DNA of 64,000 nucleotides from Phoronis australis (Eukaryota; Phoronida; Phoronidae). A program made the translations under genes and the position numbers. Location: assembly GCA_002633005.1 (NCBI GenBank), contig NMRA01000024.1:1145903-1209902 (forward strand), in the 5' to 3' direction. Every line of letters starts with the position of its first letter. Position 1 is the first letter of the stretch. This document shows positions 1 through 12,000 of the stretch, piece after piece. Below the pieces are notes generated by a model. The model was not told the DNA's origin. It made no database searches and saw nothing but the letters and a program-made list of their open reading frames with translations.

Positions 1-219
1 TACGACTTTTCGTATGCTAAAAAGGTGTGTGTAAGCAGATGTTCCAACAAAAATTTTTGCTGGTGGCGTGACTCATACCCAGATGTGCACAATATGGTTT
101 CACGAAACTTATGTGCCAAGTTCATGTGACGAAATCGAGAAGGGTTTTTAATCATCTTAAGAAAAACTCCAGAGACATGTTAAGTGCCAGAAACTTACCA
201 GGATGCATGGAAATTTCAC

Positions 220-365
220 TATTTGGCTACAAAAACAAAAAAATATCTTACACGGGAGGGGAAACCCCCCTCCCGACCTCCCCCCGCTCGGTGCCACGCG
301 CCTACGATTCGACCTTGGCGGGAATCCTAACCCCCCCTTGCTGAAAACGTAGATCCGCCACTGCG
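220..365. mobile_element. Remnant of CAGTGGCGGATC-type MITE
   Basis: The right end reads GTAGATCCGCCACTGCG, the inverse complement of the CAGTGGCGGATCTAC-like end of the intact copy at 33579-33838. The interior shares with that copy the C-rich and G-rich block and a stretch around CTCGGTGC. The left terminus is not recognisable. No coding capacity. Confidence 0.6.
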
Positions 366-960
366 TGAAATAGATTTTGGATATGAAGCAGATAGACTCA
401 AGTAGAAATACAAACCAGAATCAGTTTCTGTGCGCTCGTAGACCCTCTGCTGTACTGGGTAAATTTGGCGTGTCCAGAAAAATAATTTCTATTTCGTTTT
501 CACTGTACACAAGCATAAAAAACCGACATCATTACAAACTGTGTAGAAATATAAGTTATTACCTGAGTGTTTCTCCAGGAAAGTTGGTCCTATCTTTCTG
601 TTGTCTAGACTGCCGAGGAATCTGTACATCGGATCCAATGGTTTGCTCCTCTTGGGAACCATTCTACCCAGATATCTTCGATGTTTGTTCCCAACACTTG
701 CACCTCGTCAACTACTGTGTCAATGAGCTTGTACGCCTCTACAATGTCAGCATTTCGTTTCGCAGCTCAGTTGGCACTAAGCCCCCTGAGGTTACCAAGT
801 CCATTCAAAAGACTTACAACATGCGCAACTAAATTTGATCCGTTCATCATTGACTACTTCACACCTTGACGATGTATCCCAGGACCCATTTGCATCTCTT
901 GCAATTTTCGAAATAAACGTCCGAATGTCTGAACGCTTGAAACCCGAAGTACTAACATCA

Positions 961-1025
961 AATAAATGTCCATTGGGCATGGGCGTTTCGTCGGGTGGGC
1001 CTTTCTGCGGAAATTCCCAGTATAG
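961..1025 (+). repeat. CCATGGGC-type interspersed repeat, copy 1
   Basis: This piece (GGGCATGGGCGTTTCGTCGG followed by a CTGCGGAAATTCCCAGTA block) matches the ends of the element at 21312-21752 and the copy at 37473-37545. It is probably one terminus of a non-autonomous transposon. Confidence 0.5.
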
Positions 1026-1724
1026 AAAACGGCAGTGGTGCTTATTGCAAGTAGAAAGACAGTAGGCGTTGAGGTCGGCACTAGGGCTCCTTATATTAGG
1101 AGGCCTATTGAACATCACACGAGTCAAGCAAGACCATGTTTTTTGTGAAAATACAGCCTCCCCCCAATTTCTGCTACTGTACACTGTTCGCGAATGCGGT
1201 CACTTTGTCAATGTGAGTGCCCCCTTGGTCATTCCTTGTATAGACATAACTTGTTAGAGTGCATCTTCAAACAGACTCGCGACCAGACCACGGCGCCCGC
1301 CACAATAGCAATTCTTCGGAAAACGAGTTTTTTTTCAAAAGTATTACATGTACATGTACACTGTATGATATTGCGCAAGCCAACTTTACTACACACCAGC
1401 CAAATTCGAGTTACAAACGTGTGGGGTGTAATAGAATGACACGCCATGACATATGAGGTAAAAACGTTGCACGTCAATTCGCCTGAATATCAGGGTTGCG
1501 GCACCACAGTATTTCCCCTAAAACATATCTTAGAGTAAAGAAACTAGTAACCTAAAGAAATCAGCTATAGAGCTGCTCTTTCAGCGGTGGATCCATCTAA
1601 AATCTTGGCTACTTCAGAAGTGTCGACGGAAGCGCGCGCACAATTGATCTCCGGGGTTTTGCCGATGAGCCACGAAGACTCGAAATGCGTTGGTTTTCAT
1701 AACAGCAATTAACAATGCAAAAAT

Positions 1725-1880
1725 ATATTTTCAGAGTGAACCTCCTCCCCTCCTCATTTTTTCCAAGTTGGTTTACTTGCCGTTTTTGTTTTGCTGGAGA
1801 CGTTTTTTTATTGTTGGGTCCTGGCCCGAGGGGGGAGTTTAAACCCCCTGAAACCCCCCGTAGATCCCGGCTCCACTGAA
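1725..1880 (-). mobile_element. Second remnant of CAGTGGCGGATC-type MITE
   Basis: This stretch is related in inverse orientation to the start of the copy at 33579-33838: a run of G and C blocks, then GTAGATCCCGGCTCCACTG as a diverged terminus. A possible far end, CAGCGGTGGATCC, lies near 1582, which would make the element about 300 bp. Confidence 0.45.
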
Positions 1881-2470
1881 GTAAACCTGACAAAACTCTC
1901 ATAGCTGTAACGCAACTGTTTTGAGTCCACTCACTGTTCTTCAAGATAATTTGTCTTTTTCAAGTGAAGTTCTGGAAATTATATATCACCGAATTATTAG
2001 CTGTAGCCTAAGTCCGGATCCGATCGATTCACCAGGCCGCCTATCTTGGAGAGCCTCTGTCTCCCAAGTTCCGCCGTTTGCATAGCTTCTGTCCAATAGC
2101 AAAGTTAACATTTTTATAGAGGAAAAAGTCGGAAAGGACATCCATTAGCAGTGTAAAACAGACCGGAACCCATGAGATTATAGGCACTCACGAGAAATGA
2201 AATGAATTTACTCGACCCATCCAGGTTTTAGTTACGGCGCGCAGGCAGAAACCTCAGTCCGGAGAGAGTGGCTGGAAGTTTGGAGACTAATTCAGTTATC
2301 GCTTTTCTCATTATTGAAAATGTCGTCAAATTATCAAAATCAGAAAATTAATATTTATTATATGTAGGCCTTGGCCTCTTGATATAGTTTATATGAAATA
2401 TATAACGCCAGGCTTTTTAATTCCCAAAGATCATGGCTTCGAAATAATCTAGCTATTCTGGCATCACTTG

Positions 2471-2761
2471 TCACATCATCAAGGGCAGGGCATTAAAACA
2501 TATGACGAATTTCGTTTTTAATTTGCCCAGTATTTCATATTCCACAAATTCTCTTACTCTCAGGTAGACTGTCTCCGAGAGTGCCACACTATCCTGATTC
2601 AAATGTAAAACTTGTGCATTGAGCACCTGAAACAAGCAAGATTTTTCCTTAAGTAGGGACTTAAAAAGTATAGGTATTTTCACACTGCAGTCAATGGTTG
2701 ATAGTACATTTTTAAAATGTTCGTCGTTTAATTGATTTTTTATTATCGTGTTCTTTACCAT
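2471..2761 (-). CDS. Possible small or first-exon reading frame, unknown product
   Basis: I do not recognise this product. A 96-codon frame opens with ATG at 2761 and reads through to a TGA at 2471. It has a mixed hydrophobic and charged composition (start MVKNTIIKNQ, end VICFNALPLMM). It lies head to head with the inferred start of the RBBP8-like gene, 278 bp apart, which is a usual spacing for a shared promoter. A good donor (CTGAGA|GTAAGAG) lies inside the frame, so the true first exon may stop there and the last 28 or so residues be intron. A TTTCAG is also present internally. It could equally be chance. Confidence 0.3.
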   Translation of the reverse strand: MVKNTIIKNQLNDEHFKNVLSTIDCSVKIPILFKSLLKEKSCLFQVLNAQVLHLNQDSVALSETVYLRVREFVEYEILGKLKTKFVICFNALPLMM

Positions 2762-3039
2762 GTTTACAACTTGGAGAGCTTCGCTCTATTTACTCACACA
2801 AGGTGTCGCTAGTGCACGAACGTAGCCGATAGTCACACCGCTAACAAGGTCACACTGCACTCTTTCACAGTGCATACTTTTCAGTATAGATGGCGCTGTG
2901 TAAGATGGTAAGCGTCACACTTCCTGTGCGGGAAACACTTGAAAATGTATCATGTTGTAGGCCTAAATTTCGCAGAAGTGACGGCGTAGCCTATTTGCAG
3001 ATGTTTGTCTCATTCCCATAACATCAAGCGATACCAAGA
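2762..3039. promoter_or_regulatory. Possible bidirectional promoter
   Basis: The gap separates a minus-strand ATG at 2761 from the inferred plus-strand first coding exon ending at the strong donor GTAAGTAAG at 3044. No TATA box is evident. Assignment rests on position only. Confidence 0.3.
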
Positions 3040-6000
3040 ATGTGTAAGTAAGAATGAGATAGTTGTGAACTTTTAGGTTTGCCCTGAACACTGCTAAACG
3101 TGATGTTAGGCAGGAAAGTTAAGGTTAACTTTGCACGGTTGCACCTGACAAGGTTTTTTTAACTTTCCAGTTTGCGCCTTTGCGAGAAATAGGCTACTGG
3201 GTTCACATGAGCCTAGACAGTACCACCGTCTCAACTGGCCAGATACTGTGGTCATGCCATCCTCCATACGCCGGAAGCTTTTCGTCGAATTATGCCTCAC
3301 ATTGTCATAGTAAACCATCAAAGTCATGTTGTTGTAATTTATGCAAGCACCTTGATCAGCCTTCAACGATATACTATAAATAGTATATTGTTGATGGCTG
3401 ATAAAAGTGCCTGTGGGTCAGTTGAAATGGTGATACTGTATAACATGAGTCATTAGTGGTGAAAACGCTAACAGTTTCACTGGCCAAAATGCCAGCGTTT
3501 TAGCCTGGCAGAGGAGTTGTCAGTGAAGGGATAATTTTCGTCAGCAGTCAGTTTGTTTGATTCTAAACCACCTGAGTCACTTTAAGCAAAAATTGATGTC
3601 ACTCTCTGCCATCAGTTAATTGATGTGAACCAAGGCCCCTTAACCCTGCGCATCAGTGTTCTCCACAGCCTGTTATGACTTATCATGTCGAGTTTGAATT
3701 TTCTAATGACTAGTTTGAAAACCTGTGCAAGTAATTTGAACCTTTGGAAGATTAATCATCTTTAGTAAATTACAAGGTTTTGGATTTTTTGTTACCAATT
3801 CATTGCATTTATTACAAGACTTATGAAATATATATAGGTAAATAAAACAACAATAATGGATCAACTGAAATTTTCAGATATAATCACATCATTTGTCAAT
3901 AGAAACAGAAAAGATAAAATCAAACACGATGTGACAAATGACATCTGATATTTGACGTACTGAACATAATGGATTGTTGTGGAAAAAAGTAAAGGATATG
4001 ATTTAAGAAGTCTTTGTGTTTAGTCCATTTGGTTCAGTTAATCTTATCTATCCAAAATTGTTCCCTTTCGAGTCTGAGAGGGATACTGGGGTATTGGAGT
4101 TTTTGTATTATTTGTACAGAAAGATCTTGTAGATTATGTTTTTTTGGTATTGAAATGATTACCTATGGTATCAGAAATGTTTTTATGTATTGTGTTAAAT
4201 CTATGACTGCAAAACCGAGTTTGTAGATTATGTTGAGTTAGTCCTGCATATTGAATGGAACATTTTCTACATGTTATTGGGGTAAATGATATTGTTGGGG
4301 GTGCAGTCAAAATAATGCTTTATTTCGAAGTTTTCATTGTTTTGAGAAGACTGGAAGAAAGTATTGTTGTTGATAAAGTTTCACATTTTGCATCTAGATT
4401 TGTTACAATGTGTGTTGCCAATAGGTTTGCCAGTTTGGTTTTTATTGTGACCATATTTGCTCTAACTAAATAATTTTTTAGGCTTTTACATTTTCTTTAA
4501 GAAATTATAGGTGTCTCAACTTTTTTAGAATTATGTTCTGTAAATATCAAGATACGCTCCTGCAATAAAATGAGGGACTGCTTGTGAATAATCATGCTCC
4601 TTGTGGTAGATTTTGGTCATCTTCGAAAGAATGCTCAAATTTGTTTTAAAGGTTGTTATAAATGGAAGATATGACAATGGAGGACTGCTTACAGAAGGTG
4701 CTGGTGTTACACAATCTGAAAATACATGGTAAGATCGGTAATAGTCAATGGACAGGTCTCTAAAACATGAAGATTTGTGGAGAAGTACAACTATGACGAA
4801 GTCAGATGAAATAATTGACCTCAAATGCGTTTTCTCGAGGCTGAAATATGCAGATGTCGCAGTTTCTTGAGGATGAAAGATGACTGCGAGAACTTGATTT
4901 CTCGAGCCTTGATGAAGCGTGTTTGTGAAAAAATGCTACATCTGTGATATCTCAAAGAAATTGTGAAAGCTCAGGGTCACTTGGCATGATGTATCAGAAT
5001 GTTCTGCGATGCATGCTGGTCAGTTTATCTTTGAGTTTTGGAGGACAAATTTGGCCCACAAGAAAAGGTGCTGTCGCTCATACATTTTTGTCCTGAAGAA
5101 AATGCATATTTTATTGGATGTTTTTGTCCTGTATTTTTGCGTGCATTATTGTCCTCATAAAAGCAAGTATTTTGCAGACATTTTTGTCCTGTAGAAATGC
5201 GTTTTCTTGCAGTTGTTTTTGGTGCTCAAAAACATGTTTTCTGTTTTCTGGTGGTTCTGGCTGGCAAATTATAGGTCTCATGCTTGAGCACGAACAGACA
5301 GACAGGCATGCATTGCATGACGTGCAAATTTTATGCGTTGTTCCTGAGCAATCTGTCTTTTACAGTCTAAATATAAATATACAGGCGTTTTCTCGGAGTA
5401 CCAAAGGTATTTTTGGAAAAAGGCATTTTTGTGCAGATATTTTTTATCCTTAAGAAAATCCGGACATGTTTTACCTCAGTACGTGAAGAGATGTGCATAG
5501 CACATGACCAACTTTCACAATTTCCTTAGGCTTCCAATAGATGGCGCAATTTCTCTTACAGACCTAGTTTAGCTTCGATAAATGCTTGCTAGTCTAACTT
5601 TGTTGTTGAATTTCTCTCCAAATCCTCATGTTGTTATGTAAAATGTGAATGTATTGTGACTGTTCATTTCTACAGTTGGGACATACTTGTATATCATGTA
5701 CTAGTATACATACTGCTGTATTATGGAGGTTTGACCTTTTAAAGCAGACCCCTTGAAGTGACTACCGGGTAGTAACGTGAGATGTATTAAGACTATTGTA
5801 TCTGTTCAGCTTCATGCTCAAAGCAATTTAAATGAGTTGTGTTGAAATCATTTTTAATGAAAATTTCAAAATTATATGCTTTGATATACTGACCAAAGTG
5901 TTATCAGGCTCTTGGATATATAATCTTTATTCTCGAAACGCAGCTCAAAGATCAACCATATTGCTTTGCATGGTTGAACAAGTAAATTAATTGTGCTCGA

Positions 6001-9000
6001 ATCATGTAGTGTGATTAACAAAGGTTCTAGTCTGAGTCGAGCCCGAGTTCAGAGATTGGACCCTAAACCCAGTCAGGTTGTAACTAGAATTCAGCAGGTT
6101 TCTGTTATTTCTGTGAAGAAGTGTCTTCAGTAGTGGTGCTGTAGTTCCCTCATCCCAAAGGTCTATGTTTTGTGCTTCAATCCGAGTTTTATTTGTAGGC
6201 CTTCAGAAGGAGCTAGCAGCACTAAAGGATGAACTGTCGTGCGCTAAAAAAGAGCACCGTGAACTGAAGTCCAAAAACAGCGAGCTTGACCGGGAAAATA
6301 AACGGTTGGCTATTCTTTATTCCAAAGTAGCACCCAAACTTTTCTTGAATCTCAACTCGAAAGCTGACCAATTGCGTGTGTTTTCGAGTCCGAGTTGAAG
6401 CAAAATATGAGATTAAACAATGTAGTTAAATTCTAAAAACACATCAAGTAATCAGTTCATTCCAAATATTCAGTTATTTGATTAATATGTTGAATATGCA
6501 CTTGAGTTTCCAATAATTGTAAATGCAGATGGTTTTGCAATTGACATTTTTACATATAGCAAAACTGATGCATGCGACTCCTAGAGGGTAGATTTGTAGA
6601 ATCTGATCCGGATAATCCACAGTCAAGGAAGTGTCGCAAAGACGACCCCATACTCTGTAATGTAGCTGCTGTTATTGGATAGACACTTCCTTCTTACTTG
6701 TGTAGATCTATGATAAACGGAAATTTCTGGCTGCTGGGTATGCAACTAAAATGAAGTGATCTTTTCACACATCTGCTATCCTACAACTATTCATGTATAC
6801 AATACATGACATCTCATGCTCTCCACAAAATGGTGAATTCGCGATAGTTTTTACTATCTAAATTCAGGATTGCAAGATAACAACATGACAAATTTGAACA
6901 AGTTAATTGGTTTGCATTTTTACATTTTTTGGTCAATGTCAAGATGCAGTGGACGACATTTCAAACTTGTTACCCTCAATCATCCTACTGATTGTTTTTC
7001 ATTCCAGCTTATTTTCAAAAGGAAAACATTACTCTAAGGAATGTGATAAACTAAAGATAACCAACGCAGAGTTGGTTAAGAAATTGAAAGAATTGGAGAG
7101 GTGAGCTGTGAGAAGGTGAAAACGGAAAAAACGGCGATATTTTTGGTACAGTTTTTCGCTTACTGTGTAAACATTGGTTTTCCACATCGCCCAAAAGCTA
7201 TTTAAGGTAGCCGTTAAGTTCTTTTGGTTGATGTTGGAGGTTACAAAAAAGCGTTTCATCAAAGAAGCTAGTTTTCGATTTACTTCATTTTTTTATGTAA
7301 AACTACTTGTTCCTTACTCTGGCGAGAAACGTTTTTGTGCTTGGAGAGAAATAACAGATTGGAAGCTGGAGATCATGTATGCAAGGACCTTCCATAACAA
7401 GCTAACTTGTCGAGCGTGGTGGTCTCCATCAAGTATAGGCCCATTCGCATGCAAATGATCGCCACGTAAATACCCGAATAAATACTCGGAAATTTGCTAT
7501 TCTCCATTTAGCATGTGAATGCTTGGAATAGCACTTTTCACCTGTGCGGCTAAGTTGGTGGGTATATTACTGCATTAACGACAACGTTATTTGATAAGCC
7601 GGGGCAAACGTCAAACGAAGCAGTTTTGCTTAGGGAAATCATCACTTCACGCAGGGACATTGCAAGACACATTTCCCACAGAGTTAAAAAATGTGGACTG
7701 AAAAATCTACATGCTTCTAGATCTTTTTGTGGAGCTTTTTTAGTCCCAAGTCTCTGGAGGACTGTCCAGGACCAGGAGGGATAGTATGACGTATCCCCAG
7801 TGAGTGAAAAGACTTGAGGTTACATTAGGTTTTCTGTGATTTTAGAGATCTTAAAACACTGCCGGTGAACTGTCACATTTGCCCCCAGAAGTGAATCCAC
7901 GAGTTTAACTTAGTTTGTGTTAGATTTGATGCTACAAGAACAGTAGTTACCAAAGTCGACGACAGGAGTGACCCAGAAAAGCGGGTTTTATTAAAATTAA
8001 CTAAATACATGAGAACGCTCGCGTGATGAGCTATCAGTTTATCTGAGTCTGGTCTCCATCAATAATGAGCTATCAGTTCGTCTGAGTCTGGTATCCATCA
8101 GTAATGAGCTATCAGTTCTTCTGAGTGTGGTCTCCGTCAGTAATGAGCTATCATTTCTTCTGAGTCTGGTCTCAATCAATGATGAGCTATCAGTTCTTCT
8201 GAGTCGAAAAAAAACTTTAATTATTTGAGTAAGGTACAAGTGGAGACCAATTTTATATTGATGTGTTGTCTAAATGAAGTGTAATAAGTACAAGATTTTT
8301 TATAAACGAGAGAGCTGTATGCTTTTAATGGATGGTAGTCTTGTGTACATAATGTGACTAAAGTATTATTGAGCACTGCTTCAGCAGATCAAACTGTCCA
8401 TTTTTAAGTAAGACTTCCAACACTGTTAGGGGTTGGTTTGCTGACTAGCACAGGGTCCATGTACTGAGGTCTATGGTGCAACTGAATACAACAGGGCCCG
8501 GTCTCCAATCTTTTTACTCGAAATGAAACTCGAAATTAGGTTTGGCATTTTCAAGATAAGTGTCTATTATTCTATGCTCGAGTGCACAACAGCACGTAGA
8601 TAATTTACTGCCTTTAGTTCACAGTTTGTAAACCCAATATTAAAGCAATAAGTTCGAGTTTGAACTCGAAATTTCGAGTTTTTACTCGAGTTTGTAGCAC
8701 GAATATAAGGGTCTTCAAGGGCAAACTTGAACTAGAAACTCCTATGCATAAACTATGATGTATTCGAGCACAGTCTGATAACCAATTATCTTAAGTTCGC
8801 ACAAAAGGAGCAGAGAAATTGCCAAAAATAGTTTCGAGTTCGTTTCGAGTGCAAAGATTAGAGACCGGGCCCAGACTTATTACTGCCATCTGTTGTTGCA
8901 GTTCAAAAGTGAAGGAAGAGCTGTGCACTCTGTTAAAAGAGAACAATGCACTGAAGGCTGATAATGCAAAATTGAAAAGGTCAGTACATGTAGTGTGACA

Positions 9001-12000
9001 ACATGGAGAAAATTATTCAAGCAAAGTCCCAAAACATTTTTGTGGTACACTTGTGAACAACAACCTTGGTGTGCAATTATTGTTGTCCTAAGTGCTTATT
9101 GTGTAGCTTCTTTCTGGCTGCGATAGTTGTGTTTACAGTGTATAGGCAAACCAAATTACAACAAACTGGTTTATAATGTTCAGTCGTCACCTATGACGTT
9201 CCATTCTACAAAAGTTAGCCAGCTATACTGTTGTAAAACAAATTAGCCTGTTTTACAGAGAACTCCAGTTGCAACGTTTTCAAGATGTCATGGTGGAATT
9301 TGTTGTAATGCCATTCGTCTGTATTGTCATATTTAAAGCCTCATTGTATTATAATGGTTATTATTGTTATTATTATTATCGTCATCATCATTATTATTGT
9401 TATTATTATTGTTATTATTACTAGTGCTATTATTATTTTTTTGCTAATATTATTATTAGTATTATTAATCATGCAGTATCTGAGCTGTATCAGTTATTGA
9501 AGACAGGCCTCTTCATTGTGGACAGAGCTGCCATTCTTTTCCACTTGGTGGTTAAATGTGAATTTCATGGAATATGCTAATTAAGGCTGTCAAACAGACG
9601 GACTTAAAAAAATCCCTTGCCAAGACATCATTTGTTTCAGTATTAAGAGATAATGTGCAATTGAACTGAACTGAGACTGTGCCGTAAAGGCTTAGAAAAA
9701 ATCACCAACCCTATGGTTTTCTGAAACTTGTTGTTATCACTCATGGATCCTCTGAATGCTCTTCATGACAACAAAAATAATTTCACATTGAGACAGTATT
9801 GTATTTTCTATGGGGAGCTGTTAGTATACAGTTACTCTTAGCCAGTGGCATATTTTCTTTTTAGTTCAATGATTAAGTGTAAGAAGATACTTTCCAGATT
9901 AAAGAATGAATACGACCAAGTTATAGCACAAAATGACATGTCATTGAAATCACCAACAAATGTGTAGGTCATCATAAGCATTTTGGTCTATAAGATAATT
10001 CTTCATATTGTATGGAAGGTATGCTGCACAAAACTGATAATCTCTGTGGTCTTGTTTCTGTCCTTTTGGTTAAGTTTGGGTAGAGTGGCTAGAAACCATA
10101 ACTGATGGAGTCCAGGGCAGACACCTTGATTTTAGTTGTGTCACTGTTCCTAAGTATCATTTTGCTAAGTGTTTGGAGAGAAAGCCTGCTGTTTGTGACT
10201 GTTTTAATTGATTTTAATTAACATTTTCAGCATGGATAAATTAAGAGTTGGAGGCAAGTTTCTTGGGTGTGCCCTGGGCGACAATGCAAGTGTCGCTTCT
10301 CAGAGCGTCCCAGAGCAAGGCTTTACTAGCAAAATTCTTAGTCTGGAAAAGGCGGGGAAGAGAACGAGATATCAAGAGGTGGTAAGGTTGTTTCTTTGGA
10401 AGATTACGTGCTGACAAGCCAATGCCAGGAATACATAATTTGGGAACCTAATGAGGGTTAATAGAGGTTTCAGTCATGGTAATTTTCAACATTCGAAAAC
10501 GAAAAAGTGGAACACCTAGATTTGTGTCAAAGGTCTGACTCAACACCTACAAATTATCCCGATGGCGTTTTTGTATTTTTAGTCATACTTGCGAAATGGA
10601 ACGGTGAATATGGGTAATTCGTGTGGAAAGTATTTTAAAATTCGTAAATTTCATCGTGTTTGTCAAAAAGCAGGATATTCTGATACTGCGTAATCCTCTG
10701 GCAGGAAATGAAACAAAGCTTCAAAGTGTCGTAAATGGCCGGGCAAAGGTTCAACATTTTGATTCTGTATTCCCTCCTATATGACTCCAATGTCCTACGG
10801 CTACTGAATACAGTCTATATTGATCAAAAACAGTTGCTTTCCCTTAAAAATTAGTTGAGATCTGTTTATTTAATATGGCCATTACCCTGGGACATCCCTT
10901 TTCACACTGTGATGAGTGGCGAATGTTTTGATTTAATCTCGTGATAATCACGTCAAAAATCAAGTCGTGAAAATAGGTAAGTTAACACTTTCTGTTTTCT
11001 GTAGTTGTCTTGTTGTTGGAATGGAACTCACAGAACGTTTCTTTGGCTAATTAATGCTTTGTGATTGGCCAATTTTGATGCGCCGATGTTGCGCTCAGTA
11101 AAACAATGTAGCTCATTATGATCACTTTTGACAGGGCCTATCTCCGGACAACAAGCGTCAAAGGACATTTGGTAGATCAGTGTCTGGCGTAGTTCCCCCC
11201 AACAGAAGTGTAGAGAAAGAAAACTGCTCTCCAGGATCTACGCTTGACGATCCTGATGAAACGAGACTGACATCTCCTGTGCGTGGTAATGCTTCAAACG
11301 GATGTGGGTCACATGCTGGCATTGTATCGAGCACACCAAAGAATTTTTACTTACCAACCCAGGATAGAACAAATGAGGAATCTTCAGCAACAATTGCGTC
11401 TGATTCTGAAATCATTCCCTGTTCTCCCGTGTTCACATCAAGGATTCATAACCATCGTTTGGACAAAACACAATCACCAACGTTATTTGACGAGGAAGAC
11501 CAACACTCCATGCTCTTATTGGAGGAGCGTCACGTACCAGATGCTGCTACCAGTTTTAAGAGAGTTCGTAACAAAAACTTTGGATTGGACCAGTCCAATA
11601 ACTCAGAGACATTTAAAAAGCCACCTGCACCTAACAAGTCAAGGTTATCAAAGTTTGACAGCAAGACGTCTTTATGTTTGGGTAGTAAATCGGAAACGGT
11701 ATCAGATATTTTGCCGCACTCTGAGGAGATTCCAATGCAGCATGCTACTATACTTCAGTGTAATGGGAGTATTGATCCGGGGTTTTGTTTCTCACAGTTC
11801 AGGGATACTCAAAGTTTACAAGTGGATCAGCACGTTGACATTCTGTGTCCAGAAACCGTGGATAGTTGTTCTGGACAAGAATCTGTCCCACAACACCCGT
11901 TTTCTGGTAAAGAAGATGATGATGATGTCATGGTTATTTCCGTGGAAGAAACAAGAGATGTCGCTGCAGTGCAGAATAAAAATGATGTAAATGATGTCAG

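Larger units (their letters stand above)
1..2470. other. Gene-free left edge, repeat-rich
   Basis: I see no convincing coding exon on either strand here; the open frames are short, overlap each other and cross recognisable repeats. The stretch holds two remnants of a GC-rich inverted-repeat element (near 220-365 and 1725-1880) and one copy of a palindromic CCCATGGGC-type element at about 961-1025. The rest is AT-rich and featureless to the eye. Confidence 0.6.

Noticed and set aside
377-1477. Cluster of overlapping 60-151 codon frames on both strands
   Set aside because: No splice pattern, no recognisable domain, and overlap with a repeat shared with 21312 and 37473.
11283-11990. A 235-codon plus-strand frame overlapping the large RBBP8-like exon
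   Set aside because: It is the alternative frame of exon 7. The main frame joins the CtIP C-terminal exons in phase.
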